Of a stretch of DNA of 64,000 bases, positions 51,125 through 60,678 are shown piece by piece. Numbering within the stretch: the first letter of the stretch is position 1; each line of letters opens with the position of its first letter. Position numbers and translations under genes: made by a program. This DNA is from Catellatospora sichuanensis. GTDB taxonomy: Bacteria > Actinomycetota > Actinomycetes > Mycobacteriales > Micromonosporaceae. The DNA is taken from assembly GCF_007483665.1 (NCBI RefSeq), contig NZ_ML660185.1, positions 286,178-350,177 on the forward strand, given 5' to 3'. The notes beneath the pieces are model-generated. The model was not told the origin of the DNA, searched no databases, and saw only the letters and a list, made by a program, of their open reading frames with translations.

Positions 51125-53002
51125 ATGAGCATGGAAATGGCGGCGTGGAACTCCCTCTACCACGCCATGAACGCCCAGGACGAGCGCCGTCCGTTCTCGC
51201 GCGTGACACTGCGGCGCATCCTCGGGTTCGCCCGGCCGCACCGCAAGCAGCTGCTGGCCTTCCTCGCGCTGAGCGTGGTCGGCGCGGTGCTCGCGGTGGC
51301 CACGCCGATCCTGGCCGGGCAGGTGATCGACACGATCTCGGACGGCGGCCCGGAGGCCACCGTGGTGTGGCTGGCCGTGATCATCGCGGGGCTGGCACTG
51401 GCCGAGGCCGGGCTGAGCCTGGGCACCCGCTGGCTGTCGGCGACCATCGGTGAGGGGCTGATCCTCGACCTGCGCACCGCCGTGTTCGACCACGTGCAGC
51501 GGATGCCGGTCGCTTTCTTCACCCGCACCCGCACCGGTGCGCTGGTGAGCCGGCTGAACAACGACGTGATCGGCGCGCAGCGGGCGTTCAGCGACACCCT
51601 GTCCGGGGTGGTCGCGAACCTGGTCATGCTGGTGCTGACGCTGGTCGTCATGATCCGGCTGTCCTGGCAGATCACGCTGCTGGCGCTGGTGCTGCTGCCG
51701 GTGTTCGTGCTGCCCGCCCGCCGGATGGGCAACAAGCTGGCCCGGCTGGAGCGCGAGGCCGCCGAGCACAACGCGACCATGAGCACGAACATGACCGAGC
51801 GCTTCTCCGCGCCCGGCGCGACGCTGATCAAGCTGTTCGGGCAGCCGGAACGGGAGTCGGCCGAGTTCGCGGCACGGGCCCGGCGGGTACGCGACATCGG
51901 CGTGCGTACCGCGATGGTGCAGTGGGTCTTCGTGACCGCCCTGATGCTGGTCTCCTCCCTCGCGCTGGCCCTGGTCTACGGCCTCGGCGGGGTGTTCGCG
52001 CTGCGCGGCACGCTGGACGAGGGCGCGGTGGTGGCGCTGGCGCTGCTGCTGGCCCGTCTCTACGCCCCGCTGACCTCGCTGGCCAGCGCCCGCGTCGAGG
52101 TGATGAGCGCCCTGGTCAGCTTCGAGCGGGTGTTCGAGATCCTGGACCTCAAGCCGCTGATCACCGAACCCGAGCAGCCGCAGCGCATTCCCGACGGCCC
52201 GGTGTCGGTGCAGTTCGACGGGGTCGGCTTCGGCTACCCGTCGGCCGACAAGGTGTCGCTGGCCTCGCTGGAGGAGGTCGCGGTGCTCGACTCCCGCGGG
52301 GGCGCGCAGGTGCTGCACGAGGTGTCGTTCACCGCCGAGCCGGGCCAGCTCGTGGCGCTGGTCGGCTCGTCCGGGGCGGGCAAGTCCACCATCGCGCAGC
52401 TGCTGCCGCGGTTGTACGACACCGACAGCGGCACGGTCCGGCTGGCCGGCGTCGACGTACGCGACCTGGACGCCAAGACGATCCGGCAGACGCTGGGCAT
52501 GGTCACCCAGGACGGCCACCTGTTCCACGAGTCGGTGCGGGCCAACCTGCTGCTGGCCCGCCCGGAGGCCACCGACGAGGAGCTGTGGGACGCGCTGCGC
52601 CGGGCCCGGCTGGCCGACCTGGTCGAGGAGCTGCCCGACGGCCTGGACACGGTCGTCGGCGAACGCGGCTACCGGCTGTCCGGCGGCGAGCGGCAGCGGC
52701 TGACCATCGCCCGGGTGCTGCTGGCCCGGCCGCGGGTGGTGGTGCTCGACGAGGCGACGGCGCACCTGGACTCGACGTCGGAGGCGGCGGTGCAGGAGGC
52801 GCTGGGTGAGGCCCTGGCCGGGCGCACCTCGGTGGTCATCGCGCACCGGCTGTCCACGGTCCGCCAGGCCGACCAGATCCTGGTGATCGAGGCGGGGCGG
52901 GTCGTCGAGCGCGGTACGCACTCTGACCTGCTGGCCCGCGAGGGCCGCTATGCGGAGCTGTACCGCACCCAGTTCGACCAGCCGGTCGCCGGCCGGGTGT
53001 AG
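51125..53002 (+). CDS. ABC exporter (fused membrane and ATPase domains)
   Basis: The 625-residue protein has a six-helix exporter domain (about 35-330) and a nucleotide-binding domain (about 360-610) with Walker A GSSGAGKST near 413, Q-loop GMVTQDGHLFHES, signature LSGGERQRLTIARVLL, Walker B VVVLDEA and switch His in VIAHRLSTV. An ~18-residue insert (SLASLEEVAVLDSRGGAQVL) sits before the ATPase core, as in other actinobacterial exporters. A half-transporter, acting as homodimer or with another subunit; cargo unknown. GGGAAGG precedes the ATG. Confidence 0.93.
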   Translation: MSMEMAAWNSLYHAMNAQDERRPFSRVTLRRILGFARPHRKQLLAFLALSVVGAVLAVATPILAGQVIDTISDGGPEATVVWLAVIIAGLALAEAGLSLGTRWLSATIGEGLILDLRTAVFDHVQRMPVAFFTRTRTGALVSRLNNDVIGAQRAFSDTLSGVVANLVMLVLTLVVMIRLSWQITLLALVLLPVFVLPARRMGNKLARLEREAAEHNATMSTNMTERFSAPGATLIKLFGQPERESAEFAARARRVRDIGVRTAMVQWVFVTALMLVSSLALALVYGLGGVFALRGTLDEGAVVALALLLARLYAPLTSLASARVEVMSALVSFERVFEILDLKPLITEPEQPQRIPDGPVSVQFDGVGFGYPSADKVSLASLEEVAVLDSRGGAQVLHEVSFTAEPGQLVALVGSSGAGKSTIAQLLPRLYDTDSGTVRLAGVDVRDLDAKTIRQTLGMVTQDGHLFHESVRANLLLARPEATDEELWDALRRARLADLVEELPDGLDTVVGERGYRLSGGERQRLTIARVLLARPRVVVLDEATAHLDSTSEAAVQEALGEALAGRTSVVIAHRLSTVRQADQILVIEAGRVVERGTHSDLLAREGRYAELYRTQFDQPVAGRV

Positions 53003-53159
53003 CCGCACGCAGACGAGCCCGGCCGCGCGGTCCCACCGCCGGCCGGGCGCCGCCTGAGACATCGCTTCGGCGGCGTCGAGGAACCGCGACGTTCGGCAGA
53101 ATTCACTGCGATGTGCGGCGCTGCGATGAGTTTTGTCGGTGGCGTCGGTCAGTGTTGGC

Positions 53160-54686
53160 ATGACGACGATCGCCCACAAGACCGCCGACCGCGACCACCT
53201 GCTGCCCCACAACCCCGATCGAGGTAACGTGCCCGTCCTACAGCTGGACTCGCCCGCCGAGTCCACGAGCGCGACCTCGGGTCGCACCCCGCCAGTGATC
53301 CGGCTGCTGGTGCTGGCCACGTTCGTCGTCATTCTCAATGAGACGATCATGATCAACGCGATCCCGGAGCTGATGGGCGCGCTGAACATCACCGAGCAGA
53401 CCGCGCAATGGCTTTCGACCGCCTTCATGCTGACCATGGCGGCGGTGATCCCGATCACGGGCTGGTTCATGCAGCGGGTGTCCACCCGCGGCGCCTACGC
53501 CACGGCAATGGGCTTGTTCCTGCTCGGCACCGCATCGGCCATCGTCGCGCCCAGCTTCGAAGTGCTCCTTGGCGCCCGCATCATTCAGGCGTCAGGCACG
53601 GCTGTGATGATGCCGCTGCTGATGACCACCCTGATGCATGTGGTGCCCGAGCATGACCGGGGCAGGGTCATGGGCAACGTCAGCCTGGCCATCTCGGTCG
53701 CGCCCGCGATGGGCCCGGCGATCTCGGGAGTGATCCTCAACTTCGGGTCCTGGCGCCTGCTGTTCGCCGTGGTGCTCCCCATCGCCGCCCTGATCACCTG
53801 GGGTGGCATGAAGCAACTCGAGAACGTCGGCGAGCCCGAGATCAGCACCATCGACTGGTTCAGCGTGGTGCTGGCCGCTCTCGGCTTCGGTGGCCTGGTC
53901 TACGGGCTCAGCCGGTTCCAGGGCGGCGACATCGGCCTGGCCACCGGAATCGTCGTGGCCGGGCTGGTCGCCATCGCCGTCTTCGTCTTCCGCCAGCTGT
54001 CGCTGCAGAAGATCGGCTCGCCGCTGATGGACCTGCGGACACTCAAGCACCGCACCTACACGGTCGCGCTGATCCTGATGTCGGTCGCCTTCATGGCGAT
54101 GCTCGGCTCGATGATCCTGCTGCCGCTCTACCTGCAGAACGTCCGCGAGCTCAGCGCCCTGCAGACCGGGCTGCTCGTGATGCCCGGCGGCCTCGCGATG
54201 GGTCTGCTCGGACCGACCGTGGGCCGCCTGTTCGACAGGTTCGGCGGCCGGGTTCTGGTCATCCCCGGCGCGATCGCGATCACCCTCGCGCTCGCCGGCT
54301 TCACCCAGGTCTCGATGACCATGCCGTACTGGCAGCTCCTGGTCCTGCACGCACTGATGATGGTGGGTCTCGCCGCGACCTTCACCCCGGTCTTCACCCT
54401 GGGGCTCGGCGCGGTTCCGCCGCACCTCTATGCCCACGGCAGCTCGATTCTGGGCACGCTGCAGCAGGTGGCGGCGGCCTTCGGCACCGCGCTCGTGGTC
54501 ACCGTGATGAGCGCGCGAGCCGATTCACTGAAGGCGGAGGGCGTCGCCGCCACCGTCGCCAACCTCGACGGCATGCGGCTGGCGTTCATCATCGGCGTGG
54601 TCCTGTCCCTTGGCGTGATCATCACCGCCCTGCTCCTGCCGGCCAGGGCGGACAGCAGCGCCGAGAAGGTGGGGCACCCTCACTGA
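53160..54686 (+). CDS. MFS drug/H+ antiporter, DHA2 (14-helix) family
   Basis: The 508-residue protein has about fourteen membrane helices from residue 46. The DHA2 patterns are WLSTAFMLTMAAVIPITGWF, GASGTAVM-like GARIIQASGTAVMMPLLMTT and AISVAPAMGPAISGVI (antiporter motif C). It is EmrB/QacA-like, so it likely exports drugs or metabolites by proton exchange. Start uncertain: ATG 53160 is used; GTG 53229 has GAGG close upstream and would remove 23 residues of Ser/Thr/Pro-rich lead, GTG 53133 would add nine. No linked regulator seen. Confidence 0.9.
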   Translation: MTTIAHKTADRDHLLPHNPDRGNVPVLQLDSPAESTSATSGRTPPVIRLLVLATFVVILNETIMINAIPELMGALNITEQTAQWLSTAFMLTMAAVIPITGWFMQRVSTRGAYATAMGLFLLGTASAIVAPSFEVLLGARIIQASGTAVMMPLLMTTLMHVVPEHDRGRVMGNVSLAISVAPAMGPAISGVILNFGSWRLLFAVVLPIAALITWGGMKQLENVGEPEISTIDWFSVVLAALGFGGLVYGLSRFQGGDIGLATGIVVAGLVAIAVFVFRQLSLQKIGSPLMDLRTLKHRTYTVALILMSVAFMAMLGSMILLPLYLQNVRELSALQTGLLVMPGGLAMGLLGPTVGRLFDRFGGRVLVIPGAIAITLALAGFTQVSMTMPYWQLLVLHALMMVGLAATFTPVFTLGLGAVPPHLYAHGSSILGTLQQVAAAFGTALVVTVMSARADSLKAEGVAATVANLDGMRLAFIIGVVLSLGVIITALLLPARADSSAEKVGHPH

Positions 54687-54714
54687 ACTGCGCACCTGGT
54701 CGCCGTGGCCTGCA

Positions 54715-54741
54715 GCGTCCCGCGCTCGGCGGCTGGGACGC
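54715..54741. terminator. Hairpin between convergent MFS and HEAT-like genes
   Basis: GCGTCCC (54715-54721) and GGGACGC (54735-54741) form a 7-bp stem with a 13-nt loop in the 72-bp convergent gap. Confidence 0.45.
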
Positions 54742-54758
54742 CGGCAACTTCCGTTCCG

Positions 54759-55277
54759 TCATTCGCGGAGGGCTCGCAGGAAGCCATGGCGCTGCAGGGA
54801 CCAGGCCAGGCGGCGGGCGGTGCGGTGGCGGGCGAGCAGGACGAGCAGCTGGCGGGCCAGCGACCAGCGGCGGTCCCGGGCGCCGTCCTCGGCCGCGCGT
54901 AGGAGCAGTTCGCGCACTTGCGGGGTCTCCAGCGCGTCGTGGAGTTGGGCGCGTACGCGGGGGTCGTTGAGGGCCGAGGCGATGGCGACGGCGAGCGCGG
55001 GGCGGTCGGGCAGGCCCTCGGCGACCGCGGCGGCGAGCTGGAGGCGGATGTCGTCGGACTCGACGAGCAGCAGCACCGCGCGGCGGATCTCGGCGGAGTC
55101 CAGCGCGGAACGCAGCAGGTCCATGGCCCGGCGTTCCTGCTCGTGGTCGTGGTCCTCGGTGGACAACGCGGCCAGCAGGGCGGTCACCTGATCCAGGTCG
55201 ATCAGGTGCTGCAGACCGGCCCGGAACTCCGGCCGCTCCCAGGCGTACAGCAACGCCCGGATCAGATTGCGGTTCAT
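54759..55277 (-). CDS. All-helical protein of unknown function
   Basis: The 172-residue, charged protein begins MNRNLIRALLYAWERPEFRA and reads as repeated helical pairs (LLVESDDIRLQLAAAVAEGL; DPRVRAQLHDALETPQVREL), like a small HEAT/ARM-type repeat protein. No signal peptide or membrane segment. No family assigned. AGGCGG precedes ATG 55277; upstream in-frame sequence is not used. It may bind another protein; context gives no clue. Confidence 0.65.
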   Translation of the reverse strand: MNRNLIRALLYAWERPEFRAGLQHLIDLDQVTALLAALSTEDHDHEQERRAMDLLRSALDSAEIRRAVLLLVESDDIRLQLAAAVAEGLPDRPALAVAIASALNDPRVRAQLHDALETPQVRELLLRAAEDGARDRRWSLARQLLVLLARHRTARRLAWSLQRHGFLRALRE

Positions 55278-55386
55278 GCCGCCTGATACCCGTTCGCACC
55301 CGGCGCCGAAACCAGTGCGCTGACCTGGTATGACACTCCACTTTCGATCGTGGCGACAAAACTTTGTGTTGACGCATAGGAAAGTA

Positions 55387-55415
55387 TGGACACCTCGATG
55401 AAAAGTCCCTAGTGT
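55387..55415 (+). promoter_or_regulatory. Promoter of the sugar dehydrogenase-like gene
   Basis: TGGACA (55387-55392), 17 nt, TAGTGT (55410-55415), in an AT-richer patch. The 5' leader would be about 125 nt. Confidence 0.5.
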
Positions 55416-55545
55416 GTCCGTCACGGCTCCACAATGTTTCGTCGATGTAACCGGCGGCGCGGTTACCCGTTGGCCCACCCCGGCATCAGGCGCGACGGCG
55501 CGCGCCCTGCCTGGCATACCCCCGGTCAGGAAGGGTTGGACGGCA

Positions 55546-58383
55546 ATGTCCAGTAGACATCCACGTAGGCACATGACGCTATGGCGGGCGGCCGCGGCCG
55601 CGCTGCTGATGACCGGCTCGGCCCTGACGGCCGTCGCCACCACGACCGCCCCCGCGGCCGCGCACACCATCGACCCGACGAAGTTCCAGCAGGTCGAGAT
55701 GGCCCGCGGCGTCGCCGAGATGGGCGAGCCGATGTCGCTGGCCGTGCTGCCGGACCTGTCCGTGCTGCACACCGCCCGCAACGGCACCCTGCGCCGCACC
55801 ACGGCGGCCGGGACCACGTCCGTGGTCGGCACCATCCCCGTGTACACGCACGACGAGGAGGGCCTGCAGGGCGTCGGCGTCGACCCGGGCTTCGCCACGA
55901 ACCGCTACATCTACCTCTACTTCGCCCCGCCGCTGTCCACTCCGGCCGGCGACGCGCCCGCGACCGGCACCAGCTGGACCCAGTGGCAGGGCGTCAACCG
56001 GCTGGCCCGGTTCACCCTCAACGCCGACTTCACGGTGAACATGGGCAGCCAGGTCAACGTGCTGGACGTGCCCGCCGACCGGGGCCTGTGCTGCCACGTC
56101 GGCGGTGACATCGACTTCGACGCCGCGGGCAACCTCTACCTGTCCACCGGCGACGACTCGAACCCGTTCTCCTCCGACGGCTACGCGCCGATCGACGAGC
56201 GCACCGACCGCAACCCCGCCTACGACGCGCAGCGCTCCGCGGGCAACACCAACGACCTGCGCGGCAAGATCCTGCGCATCAAGGTGAACGCGAACGGGAC
56301 GTACTCGATCCCGTCTGGCAACCTGTTCGCACCGGGCACCGCCCAGACCCGGGCCGAGATCTACGCGATGGGCTTCCGCAACCCGTTCCGGATGAGTGTC
56401 GACAAGGCTACCGGCGTCGTGTACGTCGGCGACTACGGCCCGGACGCGGGCACCACCAACGCCAACCGGGGCCCGAGCGGCCAGGTCGAGTTCAACCGGA
56501 TCACCTCGCCGGGCAACTACGGCTGGCCGTACTGCACGGGCGCGAACACCAGCTCGGAGACGTACAACGAGTGGAACTTCGCCACCGCGGCCACCGGGCC
56601 GAAGTACAACTGCACCGGCGGTCCGACCAACAACTCGTTCCGCAACACGGGCCTGTCCACGCTGCCCGCGGCGCGACCCGCGTGGATCAAGTACGGCGGT
56701 GACAGCGGCACGCCGACCGAGTTCGGCGGCGGCTCCGAGTCCCCGATGGGCGGCCCGGTCTACCGGTACAACGCCTCGTCGACCTCGACCGTGAAGTTCC
56801 CGCAGGACATGGACGGGCAGTTCTTCGCCACCGAGTTCGGCCGCGGCTGGATCAAGCCGATCCACGTCAACGCCGACGGCAGCCGCGGCACGATCGACTC
56901 CTTCCCGTGGACCGGCAAGCAGGTCATGGACTCCGCGTTCGGCCCCAACGGCGCGCTGTACGTGCTGGACTACGGCACCGGCTACTTCAACGGCGACGCC
57001 AACTCGGCGCTGTACCGGTTCGAGTACATCGGCACCGGCAACCGCGCCCCGATCGCCAACGCCACGGCCAACCCCACGTCGGGTGCGGCCCCGCTGGTGG
57101 TGCAGTTCTCCTCGGCCGGGTCATCCGATCCGGAGGGTGGCGCGCTGACCTACTCGTGGGCGTTCGGTGACGGCACCACCTCCACGGCCGCCAACCCGAG
57201 CAAGACGTACACGACCAACGGCACCTACACCGCGACCCTGACAGTGCGCGACCCGCAGGGCGCCACCGGCGGCGACTCCGTCGTCATCACGGTCGGCAAC
57301 ACCCCGCCCGCGGTGACCATCAACAGCCCCGGCAACGGGCAGCTGTTCGCCTTCGGCGACACGGTCAGCTACTCGCTGACGGTGACCGACCCCGGTGACG
57401 GCACCATCGACTGCGCGCGGGTGAAGCTGACCTACGTGCTCGGCCACGACCAGCACGGCCACCAGATCACCTCGAAGAACGGCTGTTCTGGCACCATCAC
57501 CATCCCGGTCGACGGCGAGCACGACGACGCCGCCAACATCTTCGCGATCTTCGACGCGGAGTACACCGACAACCAGGGCCTGACCACGCACACGCAGCAC
57601 ACGCTGCAGCCCCGGCACCGGCAGGCCGAGCACTTCGGCACGTCGTCGGGCATCAACACGTTCACCAAGGCGACCGCCGAGGGCGGCAAGACCGTCGGAG
57701 ACATCAACAACGGGGACTGGATCTCGTTCAACCCGTACCGGCTGAGCAACGCCACCGGCTTCACGGCCCGGGTGTCCTCGGGCGGTGTGGGCGGCACGCT
57801 GCAGATCCGGGCCGGTTCGGCCACCGGCACCGTGCTCGGCTCGGCCACCGTCCCGGTGACCGGCGGCTGGGAGACGTTCGCGACGGTCAGCGGCACCATC
57901 ACCGGTGCGCCGAACAACACCACGCCGCTGTTCCTCACCTTCAGCGGCGGCACCGGAGCGCTGTTCGACCTGGACTCGTTCACGTTCACCACGGCCGCGG
58001 GCGTCGGCCCGATCAGGGGCCTGGCGGGCAAGTGCCTGGACGTGCGCAGCGGGGCGACCGCCGACGGTACGCAGATCCAGATCTACACCTGCAACGGCAC
58101 CGGCTCGCAGACCTGGACCCGTAACGGCCAGACCCTGCGGGCGTTCGGCAAGTGCCTGGACATCGCCGGCGGCGCCAGCGCCGACGGCACCAAGATCCAG
58201 CTGTACACCTGCAACGGCTCCGGCGCGCAGAACTGGACCTACCAGGCCTCCGACCAGACGCTGCGCAACCCGCAGTCGGCCAAGTGCCTGGACGTGTCCG
58301 GCAACAACTCCGCCGACAGCACCATCGTCCACCTGTGGACGTGCACCGCGAACGCCGCGAACCAGAAGTGGACCCTGCCCTGA
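55546..58383 (+). CDS. Secreted PQQ-type sugar dehydrogenase-like protein with PKD, CBM6 and ricin-B domains
   Basis: The 945-residue protein has a long signal peptide (ends near APAAAHT). Residues ~45-490 are a six-bladed GSDH propeller as in glucose/sorbosone dehydrogenases (VLHTARNGTLRR; EEGLQGVGVDPGF; CCHVGGDIDFDAAGNLYLST; GFRNPFRMSVD). A PKD domain (about 500-590, YSWAFGDGTTS), a beta domain, a CBM6 (about 690-815) and a ricin-B trefoil (about 820-945, three GKCLDV blocks with QxW) follow. It probably binds polysaccharide and oxidises sugars outside the cell. ATG 55546 follows AGGAAGGG. Downstream ThuA-type gene shares its tail. Confidence 0.88.
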   Translation: MSSRHPRRHMTLWRAAAAALLMTGSALTAVATTTAPAAAHTIDPTKFQQVEMARGVAEMGEPMSLAVLPDLSVLHTARNGTLRRTTAAGTTSVVGTIPVYTHDEEGLQGVGVDPGFATNRYIYLYFAPPLSTPAGDAPATGTSWTQWQGVNRLARFTLNADFTVNMGSQVNVLDVPADRGLCCHVGGDIDFDAAGNLYLSTGDDSNPFSSDGYAPIDERTDRNPAYDAQRSAGNTNDLRGKILRIKVNANGTYSIPSGNLFAPGTAQTRAEIYAMGFRNPFRMSVDKATGVVYVGDYGPDAGTTNANRGPSGQVEFNRITSPGNYGWPYCTGANTSSETYNEWNFATAATGPKYNCTGGPTNNSFRNTGLSTLPAARPAWIKYGGDSGTPTEFGGGSESPMGGPVYRYNASSTSTVKFPQDMDGQFFATEFGRGWIKPIHVNADGSRGTIDSFPWTGKQVMDSAFGPNGALYVLDYGTGYFNGDANSALYRFEYIGTGNRAPIANATANPTSGAAPLVVQFSSAGSSDPEGGALTYSWAFGDGTTSTAANPSKTYTTNGTYTATLTVRDPQGATGGDSVVITVGNTPPAVTINSPGNGQLFAFGDTVSYSLTVTDPGDGTIDCARVKLTYVLGHDQHGHQITSKNGCSGTITIPVDGEHDDAANIFAIFDAEYTDNQGLTTHTQHTLQPRHRQAEHFGTSSGINTFTKATAEGGKTVGDINNGDWISFNPYRLSNATGFTARVSSGGVGGTLQIRAGSATGTVLGSATVPVTGGWETFATVSGTITGAPNNTTPLFLTFSGGTGALFDLDSFTFTTAAGVGPIRGLAGKCLDVRSGATADGTQIQIYTCNGTGSQTWTRNGQTLRAFGKCLDIAGGASADGTKIQLYTCNGSGAQNWTYQASDQTLRNPQSAKCLDVSGNNSADSTIVHLWTCTANAANQKWTLP

Positions 58384-58389
58384 TCGACC

Positions 58390-58425
58390 CGGTCCGGGCG
58401 GGGCAGCCCCGCCCCGCCCGGACCG
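58390..58425 (+). terminator. Strong hairpin between the two lectin-tailed genes
   Basis: CGGTCCGGGCGGGG (58390-58403) and CCCCGCCCGGACCG (58412-58425) form a perfect 14-bp stem with an 8-nt loop, 6 nt after the first stop. It may attenuate read-through into the next gene. Confidence 0.75.
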
Positions 58426-58451
58426 CTCCCGTCCGAGAAAGGAGCACCACC

Positions 58452-60548
58452 GTGCGAATCCTCCGACCCGTGATCGGCGTGGCAGCCGCCGCGCTGACCG
58501 TGGTGGCCATGACCGCCTGCCCGGCGGCGGCCGCCGACGCCCCGTACGACGTGCTGGTCTTCTCCAAGACCGCCGGCTTCCGGCACGACTCCATCGCCGT
58601 GGGCACCCAGGCCATCCGCGACCTGGGCGCCGCCAACAACTTCACCGTCACGGCCACCGAGGACGCGAACGCGTTCACCACGGCCAACCTCGCCCAGTAC
58701 GAAGCCGTGGTCTTCCTCAACACCACCGGTGACGTGCTTAATGCGACCCAGCAGACCGCCTTCGAAAGCTACATCCGCTCCGGCAAGGGCTACGTCGGCG
58801 TGCACGCCGCGTCCGACACCGAGTACTCCTGGCCCTGGTACGGCAACCTGGTCGGCGCGTGGTTCGCCTCGCACCCGGCGATCCAGCAGGCCAACGTCAA
58901 GGTCGAGGACCGCGGTCACGCCGCGACCGGGCACCTGCCGCAGACCTGGACCCGCACCGACGAGTGGTACAACTACCAGACCAACGCCCGGTCCACCGCG
59001 AAGGTGCTGGCGACGCTCGACGAGTCGTCGTACAGCGGCGGCGGCATGGGCGCCGACCACCCGCACGCCTGGTGCAAGGCCTTCGACGGCGGCCGGTCCT
59101 TCTACACCGGCGGCGGCCACACCCAGGCCTCCTACAGCGAGGCCAACTTCCGCAACCACCTGCTCGGCGGCATCCGGTACGCGTCCGGGCGCAGCAAGGC
59201 CGACTGCCGCCCCGAGACCGGCTACTCGCCGATCTTCAACGGCTCGACCACGGGCTGGTCGCAGGCCGGGCCGGGCAGCCTCACCAACAGCGACGCGACG
59301 CTGACCACGGTCGGCGGCATGGGCCTGTACTGGTACAGCGCCAAGCAGTACACCTCGTACTCGCTCAAGCTGGACTGGAAGCTCACCGGTGACTCCAACT
59401 CGGGCGTGTTCATCGGCTTCCCGCCGTCGACCGACCCGTGGTCGGCGGTCAACAACGGCTACGAGATCCAGATAGACGCCACCGACAGCGCCGACCGCAC
59501 CACCGGCTCGGTGTACACGTTCCAGTCGGCCAACATCGCCGCCCGCGACGCGGCGCTCAACGCCGCCGGTGAGTGGAACACGTACGAGCTGCTCGTCGAG
59601 GGGGAGCGTCTGCGTATCTACCTCAACGGCGTGCTGATCAACGACTTCACCAACACCAACCCGGTCCGCAGCCTGGCCGGGCACATCGGCATCCAGAACC
59701 ACGGGGCGGGTGACACCGCCGCGTTCCGCAACATCCGGATCAAGGAACTCGGCACGCCGCCCGTCGGCGACGTGACCGTGCAGGCCGAGTCGTTCAGCAG
59801 CCAGAGCGGCGTGCAGGCGTTCACCAAGGCGGGCGCGAACAACGGCCAGACGCTGGGCTACATCGAGCCGGGCGACTGGGCGGCGTACAACGGCGTGAAC
59901 GTCGGCGGCGCGACCACCTTCCGGGCGCGGGTCGTGTCCGGCGGCGCGGGCGGCGGCATCCAGGTGCGCACCGGTTCCACCACCGGGCCGATCCTGGGCA
60001 CGGTCGCGGTCCCCAACACGGGCAGCTGGAGCACGTACGCCAACGTGCAGACCACGCTGACCGGGGTGCCGTCGGGCAACCAGAACGTGTACCTGACCTT
60101 CACCGGGACCGGCACCGGCCTGTTCGACGTCGACGACTTCACCTTCGTGAAGACGGCCACGCCGGGCGTCGGGCCGGTCAAGGGCCTGGCCGGCAAGTGC
60201 CTCGACGTGCGCAGCAGCGGCACCGCCGACGGAACGCAGATCCAGATCTACACCTGCAACAGCTCCACGGCCCAGACCTGGACCCGCAACGGCCAGACGC
60301 TGCGGGCGCTGGGCAAGTGCCTGGACATCTCCGGTGGCGGCAGCGCCGACGGCACCAAGATCCAGCTGTGGACCTGCAACGGGTCCGGTGCGCAGAACTG
60401 GACCTACCAGTCCTCGGACCAGACCCTGCGCAACCCGCAGTCGGGCAAGTGCCTGGACGTGTCGGGCAACAACTCCGCCGACAGCACCATCGTCCACCTC
60501 TGGACGTGCGTCGCGAACGCCGCGAACCAGAAGTGGACCCTGCCGTAG
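58452..60548 (+). CDS. Secreted ThuA-DUF1080 protein with CBM6 and ricin-B domains
   Basis: The 698-residue protein has a signal peptide (RPVIGVAAAALTVVAMTA, cleavage near AAA), a ThuA domain (about 31-245: DVLVFSKTAGFRHDSI, GKGYVGVHAASDTEY), a DUF1080/3-keto-disaccharide hydrolase domain (about 255-430: GLYWYSAKQYTSYSLKLDWK), a CBM6 (about 440-560) and a ricin-B trefoil (about 570-698). It likely cleaves or processes 3-keto-glycosides bound to plant or cell-wall polysaccharide. Its ricin-B coding region is nearly identical to that of the upstream gene. GTG is preceded by AAAGGAG. Ends at a GC hairpin. Confidence 0.88.
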   Translation: MRILRPVIGVAAAALTVVAMTACPAAAADAPYDVLVFSKTAGFRHDSIAVGTQAIRDLGAANNFTVTATEDANAFTTANLAQYEAVVFLNTTGDVLNATQQTAFESYIRSGKGYVGVHAASDTEYSWPWYGNLVGAWFASHPAIQQANVKVEDRGHAATGHLPQTWTRTDEWYNYQTNARSTAKVLATLDESSYSGGGMGADHPHAWCKAFDGGRSFYTGGGHTQASYSEANFRNHLLGGIRYASGRSKADCRPETGYSPIFNGSTTGWSQAGPGSLTNSDATLTTVGGMGLYWYSAKQYTSYSLKLDWKLTGDSNSGVFIGFPPSTDPWSAVNNGYEIQIDATDSADRTTGSVYTFQSANIAARDAALNAAGEWNTYELLVEGERLRIYLNGVLINDFTNTNPVRSLAGHIGIQNHGAGDTAAFRNIRIKELGTPPVGDVTVQAESFSSQSGVQAFTKAGANNGQTLGYIEPGDWAAYNGVNVGGATTFRARVVSGGAGGGIQVRTGSTTGPILGTVAVPNTGSWSTYANVQTTLTGVPSGNQNVYLTFTGTGTGLFDVDDFTFVKTATPGVGPVKGLAGKCLDVRSSGTADGTQIQIYTCNSSTAQTWTRNGQTLRALGKCLDISGGGSADGTKIQLWTCNGSGAQNWTYQSSDQTLRNPQSGKCLDVSGNNSADSTIVHLWTCVANAANQKWTLP

Positions 60549-60556
60549 CGAACCGA

Positions 60557-60591
60557 GCGGCGGGCCGCCGGCATGCCTGGCGGCCCGCCGC
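60557..60591 (+). terminator. Hairpin after the ThuA-type gene
   Basis: GCGGCGGGCCGCC (60557-60569) and GGCGGCCCGCCGC (60579-60591) form a perfect 13-bp stem with a 9-nt loop. Confidence 0.7.
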
Positions 60592-60678
60592 GCATATCCC
60601 GGTGCGCCGGCACGCCGTCGGTGCGGTCATCGGCGCCATGATCTCCTCTGTACGAAAGGGCGTGCGCGCCCTCGCGGT

